NCBI RefSeq assembly: GCF_030698125.1
Contig: NZ_JAUYNV010000019.1
Span: forward strand, 119,830-183,829
From: Methyloversatilis sp.
Lineage (GTDB): Bacteria > Pseudomonadota > Gammaproteobacteria > Burkholderiales > Rhodocyclaceae
Reading direction: 5' to 3'
DNA length: 64,000 nucleotides
Part shown: piece after piece, positions 1 through 9,059 of the stretch
Layout: the number at the start of each line of letters is the position of its first letter
Position numbering within the stretch: the stretch's first letter is position 1
Translations under genes and position numbers: made by a program
The notes under the pieces: generated by a model
What the model saw: only the letters and a program-made list of their open reading frames with translations
What the model was told of the DNA's origin: nothing
Databases searched by the model: none

Positions 1-1
1 C

Positions 2-349
2 GATTCAGGTCTGGAATCGCGGCAGGCGGCCGTGGTCGAGGCGCAGGGCATCATCGATGCGCGGGTTGCCAACTTCCTGCAGTGGGTACAGGCACGCGAA
101 GCGGTGCCGGCCATCCGCGCGCTGCGCGGTCACGCCGAAGACATGCGCATGCTGGAGCTGGAGCGCGCACTGCGCGCCCTGACCCGCGGTGAGGCGCCTG
201 ACCGCGTGCTCGACACGCTGTCGCGCAACCTCACGAACAAGCTGATGCATGGCCCGACCCGTCTGCTCAACGAAGCCCCTTCGGAAGCGCGCGGCCAGAT
301 CGAGGACCTGGTGCAGCGCCTGTATCCGCTGCACGACCGCGAAGGTTAG
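2..349 (+). CDS. hemA: Glutamyl-tRNA reductase, C-terminal part (cut by window edge)
   Basis: Only the last 115 codons are present; the gene enters from the left edge. The visible part is helical and matches the C-terminal dimerisation domain of glutamyl-tRNA reductase, with the family signature around LSRNLTNKLMHGPT followed by a short tail. The enzyme reduces glutamyl-tRNA to glutamate-1-semialdehyde, the first committed step of C5 tetrapyrrole synthesis in the cytoplasm. The downstream order hemA-prfA-prmC is a conserved proteobacterial linkage, which supports the call. The catalytic and NADPH-binding domains lie outside the window, so their integrity cannot be judged. Confidence 0.93.
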   Translation, partial: DSGLESRQAAVVEAQGIIDARVANFLQWVQAREAVPAIRALRGHAEDMRMLELERALRALTRGEAPDRVLDTLSRNLTNKLMHGPTRLLNEAPSEARGQIEDLVQRLYPLHDREG

Positions 350-418
350 CGGCGGCGGCCGCCCGCCCGTCTTGCCCCGGCTATACCCGGCGTCTCCATC
401 CTTTTCCGAACGTCCCGC

Positions 419-1504
419 ATGAAACCGCGCATCGCCGACAAGCTCGAACACCTGTCGCAACGTCTGGCCGACCTCGATGCCGCGCTGTCCGATCCTGACG
501 TGACGTCAGACATCGACCGCTACCGCCGCTTCACCTGCGAACACGCGGAGCTGACGCCGGTGATCGCGCTGTATCAGGCGTGGTGCAAGGCGCGCGACGA
601 CGCCGACGGCGCGCGCGCGATGCTGACCGATCCCGACATGAAGGAACTGGCCCAGGCGGAAATCGACCAGTCGGCCAGCGACATGGCACGGCTCGAGGCC
701 GATCTGCAGCGCGCCCTGTTGCCGAAAGATCCGGACGACGGTCGCAACGTGTTCCTTGAAATCCGCGCCGGCACCGGCGGCGACGAATCGGCGCTGTTTG
801 CAGCCGACCTGTTCCGGATGTATTCGCGCCACGCCGAACGCTGCCGCTGGAAGGTCGAGATCGTATCCGCGAGCGAATCGGACCTGGGCGGCTACCGCGA
901 AATCATCGCGCGCGTGGCCGGCGAGGGCGTCTATTCGCGGCTCAAGTTCGAATCCGGCGGCCACCGTGTGCAGCGCGTGCCGGTCACCGAAACGCAGGGC
1001 CGCATCCACACCTCCGCGTGCACGGTTGCCGTGATGGCCGAGGTGGATGAAGTGGCCGAGGTCGACATCAACCCGGCCGACCTGCGCATCGATACCTTCC
1101 GCGCGTCGGGTGCCGGCGGTCAGCACATCAACAAGACCGATTCGGCGGTCCGCATCACCCACGTGCCGACCGGCATCGTCGTCGAATGTCAGGACGACCG
1201 CAGCCAGCACCGCAACAAGGCGCAGGCGATGGCCGTGCTGGCAGCGCGCATCCGCGACGCGCAGGTGCGTGCGCGCGACAGCCAGATCGCCTCGACCCGC
1301 AAGAGCCTGGTTGGCAGCGGTGACCGCTCGGAGCGCATCCGTACCTACAATTTTCCGCAGGGCCGCATCACCGACCACCGCATCAACCTGACGCTGTACA
1401 AGATCGACGCCATCATGGACGGCGACCTGACCGAACTGCTCGACGCGCTGGCGCATGAACACCAGGCCGAACAGCTCGCGCAACTGGCGGAGGAAGGCGT
1501 GTGA
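419..1504 (+). CDS. prfA: Peptide chain release factor 1
   Basis: A 361-residue protein, the usual length for RF1. It recognises UAA and UAG stop codons and triggers peptidyl-tRNA hydrolysis on the ribosome. The GGQ catalytic tripeptide is at residues 233-235 within GAGGQHINK. The stop-codon-reading P-x-T motif is PVT at 188-190 (PAT in E. coli). It lies 69 bp after hemA and 38 bp before prmC, whose product methylates the GGQ glutamine of release factors, so enzyme and substrate are adjacent. It is RF1 rather than RF2 because the codon-reading motif is PxT, not SPF. Confidence 0.97.
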   Translation: MKPRIADKLEHLSQRLADLDAALSDPDVTSDIDRYRRFTCEHAELTPVIALYQAWCKARDDADGARAMLTDPDMKELAQAEIDQSASDMARLEADLQRALLPKDPDDGRNVFLEIRAGTGGDESALFAADLFRMYSRHAERCRWKVEIVSASESDLGGYREIIARVAGEGVYSRLKFESGGHRVQRVPVTETQGRIHTSACTVAVMAEVDEVAEVDINPADLRIDTFRASGAGGQHINKTDSAVRITHVPTGIVVECQDDRSQHRNKAQAMAVLAARIRDAQVRARDSQIASTRKSLVGSGDRSERIRTYNFPQGRITDHRINLTLYKIDAIMDGDLTELLDALAHEHQAEQLAQLAEEGV

Positions 1505-1542
1505 AGCGGTTTTCGCCGCGTGGTGCCGGGTAGAGGATTGCG

Positions 1543-2361
1543 ATGACGCTGGACGACTGGTTACGCAGCGCCCGTACCCGCATCGACAGCCGGGATGCGC
1601 AGGTGCTCGCGGCGCATGCACTGGGCTGCGACCGTGCCGGGCTGATCGCGGGCGGCCGCATGGTGCTGGCCGCGGCATCGGTCGCGGCGCTTGATGCGCT
1701 GCTCGAACGGCGCGCGTCGGGTGAGCCGGTGGCCTATCTGGTCGGGCGACGCGAGTTCTTCGGGCTCGACCTCGCGGTTGCACCCGGCGTGCTGATCCCG
1801 CGACCGGACACCGAATTGCTGGTCGAACTGGCGCTGGCGCGCATCCGTGATCTCGACGCGCCGCGTGTGCTCGACGCCGGAACCGGCTCTGGCGCCATCG
1901 CGCTGGCCATCAAGGCGCATTGCCCGCAAGCGCAGGTTTCGGCACTCGACCGTTCGGACGTCGCGCTGCGGGTTGCGCGCGGCAACGCGCAGCGATTGGG
2001 GCTTGAAATCGGATTCTTCGCCTCGAACTGGCTCGAAGCCGTGAACGGTCACGAATTTCATTGCATCGTGTCGAATCCGCCGTACATTCGGGTTGGCGAC
2101 GAGCACCTTGCGCAAGGCGATCTGCGCTTTGAACCTGAAGCGGCGCTGGTCGGCGGCGCCGACGGGCTGGACGACCTGCGCCGTCTGTGCGGCAGCGCGC
2201 CTGAAAGAATCGCGCCAGGGGGCTGGTTGCTGTGCGAGCATGGGTACGATCAGGCGCCCGCTGTACGTGCGCTGATGCGCTGCGCCGGGCTGACCGATGT
2301 AAGCTCCTGGCGCGACCTCGCCGGCATCGAACGTGTCACCGGCGGGGTGATGTGCCGATGA
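1543..2361 (+). CDS. prmC: Release factor glutamine N5-methyltransferase
   Basis: A 272-residue class I SAM-dependent methyltransferase of the HemK/PrmC family. It methylates the glutamine of the GGQ motif in RF1 and RF2. The SAM-binding motif I DAGTGSG is at residues 111-117, and the family-defining NPPY tetrad is at 178-181 inside SNPPYIRVG. The N-terminal helical domain (about residues 1-75) is the release-factor-binding part. It directly follows prfA in the same orientation, the classic hemA-prfA-prmC order. Confidence 0.96.
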   Translation: MTLDDWLRSARTRIDSRDAQVLAAHALGCDRAGLIAGGRMVLAAASVAALDALLERRASGEPVAYLVGRREFFGLDLAVAPGVLIPRPDTELLVELALARIRDLDAPRVLDAGTGSGAIALAIKAHCPQAQVSALDRSDVALRVARGNAQRLGLEIGFFASNWLEAVNGHEFHCIVSNPPYIRVGDEHLAQGDLRFEPEAALVGGADGLDDLRRLCGSAPERIAPGGWLLCEHGYDQAPAVRALMRCAGLTDVSSWRDLAGIERVTGGVMCR

Positions 2362-2485
2362 TTCGCGCAGCTGAGTGGATCGATTCATGCGGCAGATGAA
2401 TGTGTCGCCTCGTCCGGCCCGATTTCGCCCGGTCTGCGTCATGCGCAGCAGGGATTTTGACTTGACCCTTTGAAAGGAAAACACC

Positions 2486-2797
2486 ATGAGCGTCCAGGAA
2501 CAGATCAAGGAAACCGTCACGAGCCACCCGGTGGTGCTCTACATGAAGGGCACGCCGCAGTTTCCGCAGTGCGGCTTTTCGGCCACGGTGATCCAGATAC
2601 TGAAGCACGTCGGCGTGCAGAACCTGCACACGATCAACGTGCTGGAAGATCCGGAAATCCGTCAGGGCATCAAGGAATACGCCAACTGGCCGACCGTTCC
2701 GCAGCTCTACGTGCGCGGCGAATTCATCGGCGGCTGCGACATCGTCAAGGAAATGTTCCAGTCCGGCGAACTGCAGAAGGAGTTGGAAGGCACCTGA
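2486..2797 (+). CDS. grxD: Monothiol glutaredoxin, Grx4 type
   Basis: A 103-residue class II monothiol glutaredoxin with the CGFS active site at residues 29-32. Proteins of this family bind a glutathione-ligated [2Fe-2S] cluster as homodimers or with BolA, and act in iron-sulfur cluster trafficking rather than bulk disulfide reduction. Further family marks are the MKGTP motif before the active site, the WPTVPQLYV segment that contains the cis-proline, and GGCDI near the end. The AAAGGAAAA ribosome-binding site sits just upstream of the ATG. It lies 124 bp after prmC in the same orientation and may have its own promoter. Confidence 0.96.
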   Translation: MSVQEQIKETVTSHPVVLYMKGTPQFPQCGFSATVIQILKHVGVQNLHTINVLEDPEIRQGIKEYANWPTVPQLYVRGEFIGGCDIVKEMFQSGELQKELEGT

Positions 2798-2887
2798 TGG
2801 AACGCACCTGAGGGAAGGAATCCGGGGGCATCACGTCCAGGCAGGTGCCTCAAAGGGCAGGCATGTGAGCCGGACCGTCTGCCGGCG

Positions 2888-3439
2888 TCAGTCCTGCAGC
2901 GATCCGGTCATGACCGGCGCGCTCGCCTGAAGCTGGCGGAACAGTTCGAGTCCTTCCGGCCACGCGCCGTGGCCGGATTCGGTATTGACGTGCCCCGCCT
3001 CGCCCAGGTCGACGAGGCGCGCGCCCCATCTGTCGGCCCAGTGAGCCGCCGACAGGAACTTCATCCACGGATCGTTGCGACTCGCCGCCAGCACCGTCGG
3101 GAAGGGCAAAGGCGTGTCCGGAATGCGCGCCGTGATGCCGAACCTGTCCGGACTGGCCGGTGCAACCAGCAGCGCGCCGGCAATCCGGTCGGCGACGCGG
3201 CGGGCGGCGACCACTGACGCGAGGCATCCGAAGCTGTGCGCCACCAGCCACACCGGCCTGGCCTGCGAGACGATGGCGTGTTCGACCCGCCCTGACCACA
3301 CGTCGATGTCAGGCTGGGTCCAGTCGTCCTGTTCGACGCGCTGTGCGCCGATCAACGCCTCGACCCATGTCTGCCAGTGCGACGGCCCGCTGCCGTTGAG
3401 TCCCGGCACGACAAGCACCGGGCTCACCATTCCACTCAT
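2888..3439 (-). CDS. Alpha/beta hydrolase, RBBP9/YdeN family
   Basis: A small serine hydrolase of 183 residues. The nucleophile elbow is AHSFG, with Ser69 in a degenerate G-x-S-x-G context. A late acid (SRNDPW) and a histidine (TESGHGAWP) complete a plausible triad. The N-terminal VVPGLNGSGPSHWQ segment is typical of the RBBP9/YdeN family. No substrate can be assigned. I chose the ATG at 3439 because a GAGGAAG ribosome-binding site lies 6 nt upstream; a longer frame back to 3487 has no such site. It is downstream of prc on the same strand with a 59-bp gap and may be cotranscribed with it. Confidence 0.85.
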   Translation of the reverse strand: MSGMVSPVLVVPGLNGSGPSHWQTWVEALIGAQRVEQDDWTQPDIDVWSGRVEHAIVSQARPVWLVAHSFGCLASVVAARRVADRIAGALLVAPASPDRFGITARIPDTPLPFPTVLAASRNDPWMKFLSAAHWADRWGARLVDLGEAGHVNTESGHGAWPEGLELFRQLQASAPVMTGSLQD

Positions 3440-3498
3440 TTCCATCTTCCTCGCTGTGACACGTGGCCCGCGGATCGGGCCGGTCATGTCATTTCAGG

Positions 3499-5643
3499 TC
3501 ACTGCGCGGGTGCGACGCCGGCTGTGGCCTTGCCGTTGCGCGCGAGTTCCGTTCCCGATTTCGTCAGGCTCGCCATGTCGCCCATGATGTGTGCCGCTTC
3601 CTCGAGCAGCACGTCGCGCGCTGCCTTGCGTGACTTTTCAGCAGCCAGCTCCGCGCTCAGGCTGCGCTCGCCGGCCTGCAGTCCGTCATCGCGCGGCAGC
3701 GCCGGCCCGTCGGTGTCACCATCGACGGCAGCCTTGGAAAGCGAACGCGCTTTCAGCCGGGCTTCCTGTGCTTCGCGTTCCTTGCGCCGCTCTTTTTCAT
3801 TGAGCGAGATTTCGGTGCGCTTGCGGATGGCTTCGACTTCGGCGATGTCTTCCAGCAACTCCCGGTAGCCGGCGTCGTTGGCCACCCGGACGCTGTGTCG
3901 CGTGGTCAGGGCCGGCAGCAATTCGCGCGTGCTGCCCACCGGCTTGAAGTCGGCCGGTTCGATCTGCGTCCAGGGCAGCGCGTTGTCGTAGCTCGATTCG
4001 CCGAAGCGCTCGCGGTCGGCAAACGACGCCAGCGGGATGTCCGGCGTCACGCCGCGCAGCTGCGTCGTGCCGCCTGACACGCGGAAGAACTGGGCGACGG
4101 TCAGCTTCAGTTCGCCATAGGTCGGCTTTTCGCTTTTCGCCATTTCATCCATGTCGAGCAAGGTCTGCACCGTGCCCTTGCCGAAGCTCTGTTCGCCGAT
4201 GACGATGCCGCGACCGTAGTCCTGGATCGCCGAGGCGAAAATTTCGGACGCCGACGCCGACGCGCGATTGATCAGCACGCCAACCGGACCGTCCCACGCC
4301 ACGCCGGGGTCGCGGTCCTGCTCGATGCGCACCTGTCCCTTCGGGTTGCGCTGCTGCACCACCGGGCCGCGATCGATGAACAGGCCGGTCAGCCGCACCG
4401 ATTCGTCGAGCGAACCACCGCCGTTGTTGCGCAGATCGATCAGCACGGCGCCGACATTCTCCGCCTTCAGTTCGGCCAGCAGCTTCGCCACATCGCGGCT
4501 CGCGCTGCGATAGTTCTCATCGTTCTTGTGACGGGCGTCGACGTCCTGGTAGAAGGTGGGCAGCGTGATCACGCCGACCTTCTGCTTTACGTCGCCACCG
4601 ACTTCGATCACCGATTTGGCGGCTGCCTGCTTTTCCAGCCTGATCGTGTCGCGCACCAGCGTGATCCGCTTGTGCTTGCCGTCCGGGCCGGCATCCGCCG
4701 GCAGGACATCGAGCACCACCTTGGTGTCCTTGTTGCCACGGATCAGCTGCACGACGTCATCCACCCGCCAGCCGAGCACATCGGCCATCGGGGCGTTCTC
4801 GTCCTTGGCCACGCCGGCGATGCGGTCACCGATCGCGAGCTGCTCGGAACGCGCCGCCGGGCCGCCCGGCACCAGTTCGCGGATGGTCACGTACTCGTCG
4901 CGTTCCTGCAGCACGGCGCCGATGCCGACCAGCGACAGCTTCATCGTGATGGCGAAGTCGGCCGATGCGCGCGGGCCGAGGTAGCTGGTGTGCGGTTCGA
5001 TCGATTCGGCGTAGGCATTCATGAACAACTGGAACACGTCGTCGCTTTTCGAGCGCGCGGTATGGGCCATCGCAAGGTCGTAACGCTTGGTCAGCGTGTC
5101 GCGGATCGCCGCATCGTCCTTGCCGGCCAGTTTCAGGCGCAGCCAGTCGTTCTTGACCCGCTTGCGCCAGATTTCCTTCAGTTCCGCCTCCGAACTCGCC
5201 CACGGCACGTCGGTACGCACATAACGATAGCTGTCCGGCTTGCTGAAATCGAAACCGCCGGCCAGCAGCACGCGCGCATCGGCCAGACGTTCGCGCACCC
5301 GTTGCGAATAACGGGTGAATATGGCGAACGGGGCTTCCAGCCGTTGCTGCAGGATGGCGTCGTCGAGCAGCGTGCGCACCGCGCCGAAGGTGTCGATGTC
5401 CGACTGCAGGAAATAGATGCGCTCCGGATCGAGCGTCTTCAGGTAACGATCGAAAATCTTGACCGACAGTGCGTCATCGAGCGGTACGTTCTGATAGTGA
5501 AAACGCGACAGCAACTCCGCGCTGGCCTGTGCCGCCAGCGCGTGCGCCTCGACCGGCCGCAGTGGCGGGGCCATGGTGGCGGTGCTGGCAGCCTGCGCCG
5601 ATGTGGCCAGTGCAAATACTATCCAGAAGGTTTTCAGTTTCAT
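3499..5643 (-). CDS. prc: Tail-specific periplasmic protease (carboxyl-terminal processing, S41)
   Basis: A 714-residue S41A protease resembling E. coli Prc/Tsp, which degrades periplasmic proteins and processes envelope proteins from their C-terminus. An N-terminal signal peptide ends near AQA-AS. A helical N-domain with S-x-LDP-x-RIYFL is followed by a PDZ domain (about residues 230-320), then the protease core with Ser466 (ASASASEIFA) and Lys489 (SFGKGTVQ). The charged C-terminal domain rich in E, R and K (DUF3340-like) completes the Tsp architecture. The start at 5643 has GGAG 8 nt upstream and opens directly into the signal peptide; a 10-codon upstream extension is less likely. Confidence 0.94.
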   Translation of the reverse strand: MKLKTFWIVFALATSAQAASTATMAPPLRPVEAHALAAQASAELLSRFHYQNVPLDDALSVKIFDRYLKTLDPERIYFLQSDIDTFGAVRTLLDDAILQQRLEAPFAIFTRYSQRVRERLADARVLLAGGFDFSKPDSYRYVRTDVPWASSEAELKEIWRKRVKNDWLRLKLAGKDDAAIRDTLTKRYDLAMAHTARSKSDDVFQLFMNAYAESIEPHTSYLGPRASADFAITMKLSLVGIGAVLQERDEYVTIRELVPGGPAARSEQLAIGDRIAGVAKDENAPMADVLGWRVDDVVQLIRGNKDTKVVLDVLPADAGPDGKHKRITLVRDTIRLEKQAAAKSVIEVGGDVKQKVGVITLPTFYQDVDARHKNDENYRSASRDVAKLLAELKAENVGAVLIDLRNNGGGSLDESVRLTGLFIDRGPVVQQRNPKGQVRIEQDRDPGVAWDGPVGVLINRASASASEIFASAIQDYGRGIVIGEQSFGKGTVQTLLDMDEMAKSEKPTYGELKLTVAQFFRVSGGTTQLRGVTPDIPLASFADRERFGESSYDNALPWTQIEPADFKPVGSTRELLPALTTRHSVRVANDAGYRELLEDIAEVEAIRKRTEISLNEKERRKEREAQEARLKARSLSKAAVDGDTDGPALPRDDGLQAGERSLSAELAAEKSRKAARDVLLEEAAHIMGDMASLTKSGTELARNGKATAGVAPAQ

Positions 5644-5982
5644 CAGGCGTACTCCGGGGCGAAGATCGAACAATGTCTGCGGACGTCACGTACAGACCCC
5701 TGTTCAGGGCAAATCGTTCGGAAATAGGCTTGAAGCCGCCCCCGAACCCTGCATTCCCATGTTACCCACGGCTACGGCCTTACGGGGCGGGCAGATGCCT
5801 CATCTGCCACTTTGCCGGGTGAAAGACATGTGTCGCCGCGGCATCGGTGAAACCCCCGCCATCCCGGCGCGCCGAGAGCGCTGGTGACAAGCGTTGTTCC
5901 AGGTGTCTTGTGCAGGGCGTGCAAGGAAAAACGCCCGGTCTGCACCGGGCCTTCCTGCCGCTGCATTCCGCCTTCCTTGCGC
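5644..5982. other. Non-coding region between prc and the peroxiredoxin gene
   Basis: About 340 bp without a convincing gene. It holds the intrinsic terminator of the peroxiredoxin gene (5925-5950). It also holds a perfect 8-bp inverted repeat with a 3-nt loop (GGCAGATG at 5790-5797, CATCTGCC at 5801-5808), in a stretch that would form the 5' leader or promoter region of prc. No known riboswitch consensus could be matched with confidence. Short open frames here show no recognisable protein. Confidence 0.5.
5925..5950 (-). terminator. Rho-independent terminator of the peroxiredoxin gene
   Basis: A perfect 7-bp stem (GCCCGGT at 5933-5939 and ACCGGGC at 5944-5950) with a CTGC loop. Read on the minus strand it is followed by GTTTTTCC. 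It lies 33 bp beyond the peroxiredoxin stop codon and separates that gene from prc. Confidence 0.85.
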
Positions 5983-6618
5983 CTATTTCGGCTGTGGCGT
6001 CAGCCTCAGGTAGGGGCGCACTGCCTTGTAGCCGGCCGGGAAGCGGCGCGCGATTTCTTCAGGGTCCTGCAGCGAGGGCACGATGACCACGTCGTCACCG
6101 TGCTTCCAGTTGCCCGGTGTCGCCACCGAATGCTTGTCGGTGAGCTGCAGCGAGTCGATGACACGCAGCACTTCGTCGAAATTTCGACCCGTGCTGGCCG
6201 GGTAGGTGATGATGAGGCGCACCTTCTTGGCCGGATCGATGATGAACAGCGAACGCACGGTCAGCGTGGCGTTGGCATTCGGATGGATCATGTCGTACAG
6301 CTCGCTGACCTTGCGGTCGCCGTCGGCGAGGATCGGGAAGTTGACGGTGGTGTTCTGCGTGTCGTTGATGTCGGCGATCCAGCGCGTGTGCGACTCCACC
6401 GGATCGACCGACAGCGCGATGGCCTTGACGCCGCGCTTGTCGAATTCGCCCTTGAGCTTGGCGGTGAGGCCCAGCTCGGTGGTGCACACCGGCGTGAAAT
6501 CGGCTGGGTGAGAGAACAGCACACCCCAGTTTGAGCCCAGCCATTCGTGGAAGCGGATGGTGCCGGCGCTGGATGCCTGTTCGAAATCGGGGGCGATGTC
6601 GCCCAGTCTGATGGTCAT
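5983..6618 (-). CDS. 1-Cys peroxiredoxin, Prx6 type
   Basis: A 211-residue thiol peroxidase. The peroxidatic cysteine is Cys45 in the PVCTTE motif, preceded by the FSHPADFTP segment of the AhpC/TSA fold. The long C-terminal extension (SVATPGNW, then DPEEIARRFP, ending RPYLRLTPQPK) is characteristic of Prx6-type enzymes and absent from Bcp and typical AhpC. It reduces hydrogen peroxide and organic hydroperoxides in the cytosol. The start is well supported by AAAGGAGA upstream of the ATG. It lies 3' of the sulfate-binding protein gene, a pairing in keeping with thiol metabolism, but the 239-bp gap suggests a separate promoter. Confidence 0.94.
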   Translation of the reverse strand: MTIRLGDIAPDFEQASSAGTIRFHEWLGSNWGVLFSHPADFTPVCTTELGLTAKLKGEFDKRGVKAIALSVDPVESHTRWIADINDTQNTTVNFPILADGDRKVSELYDMIHPNANATLTVRSLFIIDPAKKVRLIITYPASTGRNFDEVLRVIDSLQLTDKHSVATPGNWKHGDDVVIVPSLQDPEEIARRFPAGYKAVRPYLRLTPQPK

Positions 6619-6857
6619 GGTCTATCTCCTTTGCAGTTCATTTCAGGGTGGCGCAGGATCGCCGGCGCAGCCTGGCCAGAATCGCTGCGTCTGTCTGTTG
6701 CCTGCCGCTCCCATCATGCGCCCGGGCGGCGGATTGCCCTGCGCGTTCTTCAGCCATCCGGACGCGCTTGCGCGGTGCGGCCATGGGCCTTGGAGAGCCG
6801 CCGGGCGGGAGGCTCGACGGGACTGCCCTGGATGAACAGGATGGACATGAAGGTGGA

Positions 6858-7865
6858 TCACTTGACGGTGATCTGGTCGAACACGCCGCCGTCGGAGAAG
6901 TGTTCCTTCTGCGCCTTGTCCCAGCCGCCGAACACGTCGTCGATGCTGAACAGCGACACCCTGGCGTACTGCCCCGAATACTTTGCTGCAACGGTCGGGT
7001 CGATCGGCCGGTAGTAGTGCTTGCCGGCAAGGTCCTGGCCTTCCGGTCTGTACAGGTATTCCAGGTAGGCGGTTGCCACGGCACGGGTGCCGCGCTTGTC
7101 GACCACCTTGTCAACCACGCTGACCGGCGGTTCGGCGAAGATGGAAATCGACGGCGTGACCAGATCGAACTTCTCCGGGCCCAGTTCCTTCACGGCCAGA
7201 TAGGCTTCGTTCTCCCACGAAATGAACACGTCGCCGATGCCGCGCTCGGCAAAGGTGGTCAGCGAACCGCGGGCACCGGAATCGAGCACCTTCACGTTGG
7301 CGAACAACTTCCTGACGAACTCCTTGGCCGTGGCATCCGAACCGCCCGGCTGCTTCAGTGCGTAACCCCACGCCGCGAGGTAGTTCCAGCGTGCGCCGCC
7401 CGAGGTCTTCGGGTTCGGCGTCACCACCTCTACGCCCGGCTTGGTCAGGTCGTTCCAGTCCTTGATGCCCTTGGGGTTGCCCTTGCGCACCAGGAACACG
7501 ATGGTCGATGTGTAGGGCGAGGCGTTGTGCTTGAGGCGCTTCTGCCAGTCGGCCGGAATCAGCTTGCCCTTCTCATGCAGCGCACCCACGTCATAGGCGA
7601 GTGCCAGCGTGACCACATCGGCTTCCAGACCGTCGATGACAGCGCGGGCCTGCTTGCCCGATCCGCCGTGCGACTGCCTGACGGTGACGGTGTCGCCGGT
7701 CTTCGCCTTCCAGTGCTTGGCGAAGGCGGCGTTGTAGTCCTGATACAGCTCGCGCGTCGGATCGTAGGACACGTTGAGCAGCGTGATGTCGGCCGCGATG
7801 GCCGAGCTGGCGAGCGTGCTGCCGAGCAGCAGGCTGGCGGCGATGTTTCTCAGGGTGTGGCGCAT
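6858..7865 (-). CDS. sbp: Sulfate/thiosulfate ABC transporter, periplasmic binding protein
   Basis: A 335-residue periplasmic solute-binding protein of the Sbp/CysP family. It has a signal peptide (ending ASSAIAA) followed by the family start [20 protein letters not shown]. The motifs [20 protein letters not shown] and [19 protein letters not shown] form the sulfate-binding clefts. It delivers sulfate or thiosulfate to the CysTWA permease encoded upstream on the same strand. The start at 7865 has GGAG 9 nt upstream and opens the signal peptide. It is separated from the permease genes by the CysB-type regulator and a terminator, so it is an independent unit with its own control region. Confidence 0.95.
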   Translation of the reverse strand: MRHTLRNIAASLLLGSTLASSAIAADITLLNVSYDPTRELYQDYNAAFAKHWKAKTGDTVTVRQSHGGSGKQARAVIDGLEADVVTLALAYDVGALHEKGKLIPADWQKRLKHNASPYTSTIVFLVRKGNPKGIKDWNDLTKPGVEVVTPNPKTSGGARWNYLAAWGYALKQPGGSDATAKEFVRKLFANVKVLDSGARGSLTTFAERGIGDVFISWENEAYLAVKELGPEKFDLVTPSISIFAEPPVSVVDKVVDKRGTRAVATAYLEYLYRPEGQDLAGKHYYRPIDPTVAAKYSGQYARVSLFSIDDVFGGWDKAQKEHFSDGGVFDQITVK

Positions 7866-7945
7866 TTTTCTGAACTCCGTAGGGGTAGTGACGGATCGCA
7901 CTTTAGGCGGCGCTTCGGGCGGTGCGAACCAATTAGATCTGCATT

Positions 7946-7970
7946 GCTTTGCGCGCATTCCATGCAAAGC
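7946..7970. promoter_or_regulatory. Inverted repeat upstream of sbp, candidate LysR/CysB site
   Basis: GCTTTGC (7946-7952) and GCAAAGC (7964-7970) form a perfect 7-bp inverted repeat with an 11-bp spacer, about 93 bp upstream of the sbp ATG. A short dyad with an 11-bp centre is the usual geometry of a LysR-family box, and a CysB-type LysR gene lies next door. Binding by that regulator is inference. Confidence 0.45.
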
Positions 7971-8029
7971 TTATGCACCGCAGGGCGACCGGTCCGCACG
8001 CAGGATTGGGTATCTGCGTGGCAGCTGCG

Positions 8030-8069
8030 CAATGAAAGAAGCCCCCTGCAGCAGGTGCTGAAGGGGGCT
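8030..8069 (-). terminator. Intrinsic terminator of the cysTWA-cysB unit
   Basis: AGCCCCCT (8040-8047) and AGGGGGCT (8062-8069) form a perfect 8-bp stem. On the minus strand the stem is followed by TCTTTCATT. It lies 27 bp beyond the stop of the CysB-type regulator gene and upstream of the sbp promoter region. Confidence 0.8.
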
Positions 8070-8096
8070 GGTTCCGCGCTGACGTGCGCCGTAGGG

Positions 8097-9032
8097 TCAG
8101 TCTTCCGCTGCCCCGGGTTTGAGGGCGGCCTTGACGGTCACTTCGTTCAGCGACGGCTCGCACAGTTCGATGAAGCGGTAGGCGTAGCCACGCAGGTAGT
8201 GCTTGCGGCGCAGTGCGATCAGGCTGGTGTTGGCGGCGAACAGATGGTCGCTGTCGAGCAGGCGCAGCCCGGTGTCACGGTCCGGAGTGAAGGCGACCGA
8301 GGCGACGATGCCGACGCCCAGCCCGAGTTCCACATAGGTCTTGATCACGTCGGCGTCGAGTGCCGACATGACGATGTCGGGCAGCAGGCCGGCGCGCGCA
8401 AAGGTGGCGTCGATGCTCGATCGGCCGGTGAAGCCTTCGTGATAGGTCACCACCGGATGTTCGGCGATGGCTTCCAGCGTCAGCGGCGACACACTTTCGA
8501 GTGGATGGCCGGCCGGCACGATCGCCGCGTGATGCCATGAATAGAACGGGAAAGCCACCAGTTCGGGCGCGCCGGCCAGCGTTTCGGTGGCGATGCCGAT
8601 GTCCGCCTCGCCGTCGTTGAGCAGTTCGACGATTTCACCCGGGCTCGCCTGCAGCAGCACCAGGTGTACCTTGGGGAACAGCCGCTTGAACTCGGTCACC
8701 ACGCGCGGCAGCGCATAGCGTGCCTGGGTATGCGTGGTGGCGATACGCAACTGGCCCTCGTCGCGGCGGGCGAATTGTTCCGCCAGCCGCTTGATGTTGC
8801 CGGCGTCGAGCAGCATGCGTTCGACGATCTCGACCAGTTCGCTGCCCGGGTCGGTCAGGCCAAGCAGGCGCTTGCCCTTGCGCACGAAAAGCTCGATGCC
8901 CAGTTCGTCTTCAAGGTCCTTGATGTGCTTGCTCACGCCCGACTGCGAGGTGAACAGCGCGTTGGCGACTTCGGTCAGGTTGAATTGCCGCCTGACCGTT
9001 TCGCGGATGATGCGAAGCTGCTGAAAATTCAT
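8097..9032 (-). CDS. cysB: CysB-type LysR transcriptional regulator
   Basis: A 311-residue LysR-family regulator of the CysB/Cbl subgroup. The N-terminal winged HTH begins MNFQQLRIIRE and contains LFTSQSGVSKHIKDLEDELG, nearly diagnostic of CysB and Cbl. The effector domain carries the TTHTQARYALP segment that binds O-acetylserine/N-acetylserine or sulfate-type ligands in this family. It probably activates the neighbouring sulfate-uptake genes when reduced sulfur is scarce. It is last in the cysT-cysW-cysA transcript (27 bp after cysA). CysB and Cbl cannot be told apart from sequence alone. Confidence 0.92.
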   Translation of the reverse strand: MNFQQLRIIRETVRRQFNLTEVANALFTSQSGVSKHIKDLEDELGIELFVRKGKRLLGLTDPGSELVEIVERMLLDAGNIKRLAEQFARRDEGQLRIATTHTQARYALPRVVTEFKRLFPKVHLVLLQASPGEIVELLNDGEADIGIATETLAGAPELVAFPFYSWHHAAIVPAGHPLESVSPLTLEAIAEHPVVTYHEGFTGRSSIDATFARAGLLPDIVMSALDADVIKTYVELGLGVGIVASVAFTPDRDTGLRLLDSDHLFAANTSLIALRRKHYLRGYAYRFIELCEPSLNEVTVKAALKPGAAED

Positions 9033-9059
9033 GATGCGTGTCTTTCCTGAAATTCGGAG

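Noticed and set aside
5690..5900. Cyclic di-GMP (GEMM) riboswitch upstream of prc
   Set aside because: Only short fragments resemble the motif, and the conserved core is not in the right order. It is kept only as an unassigned structured region.
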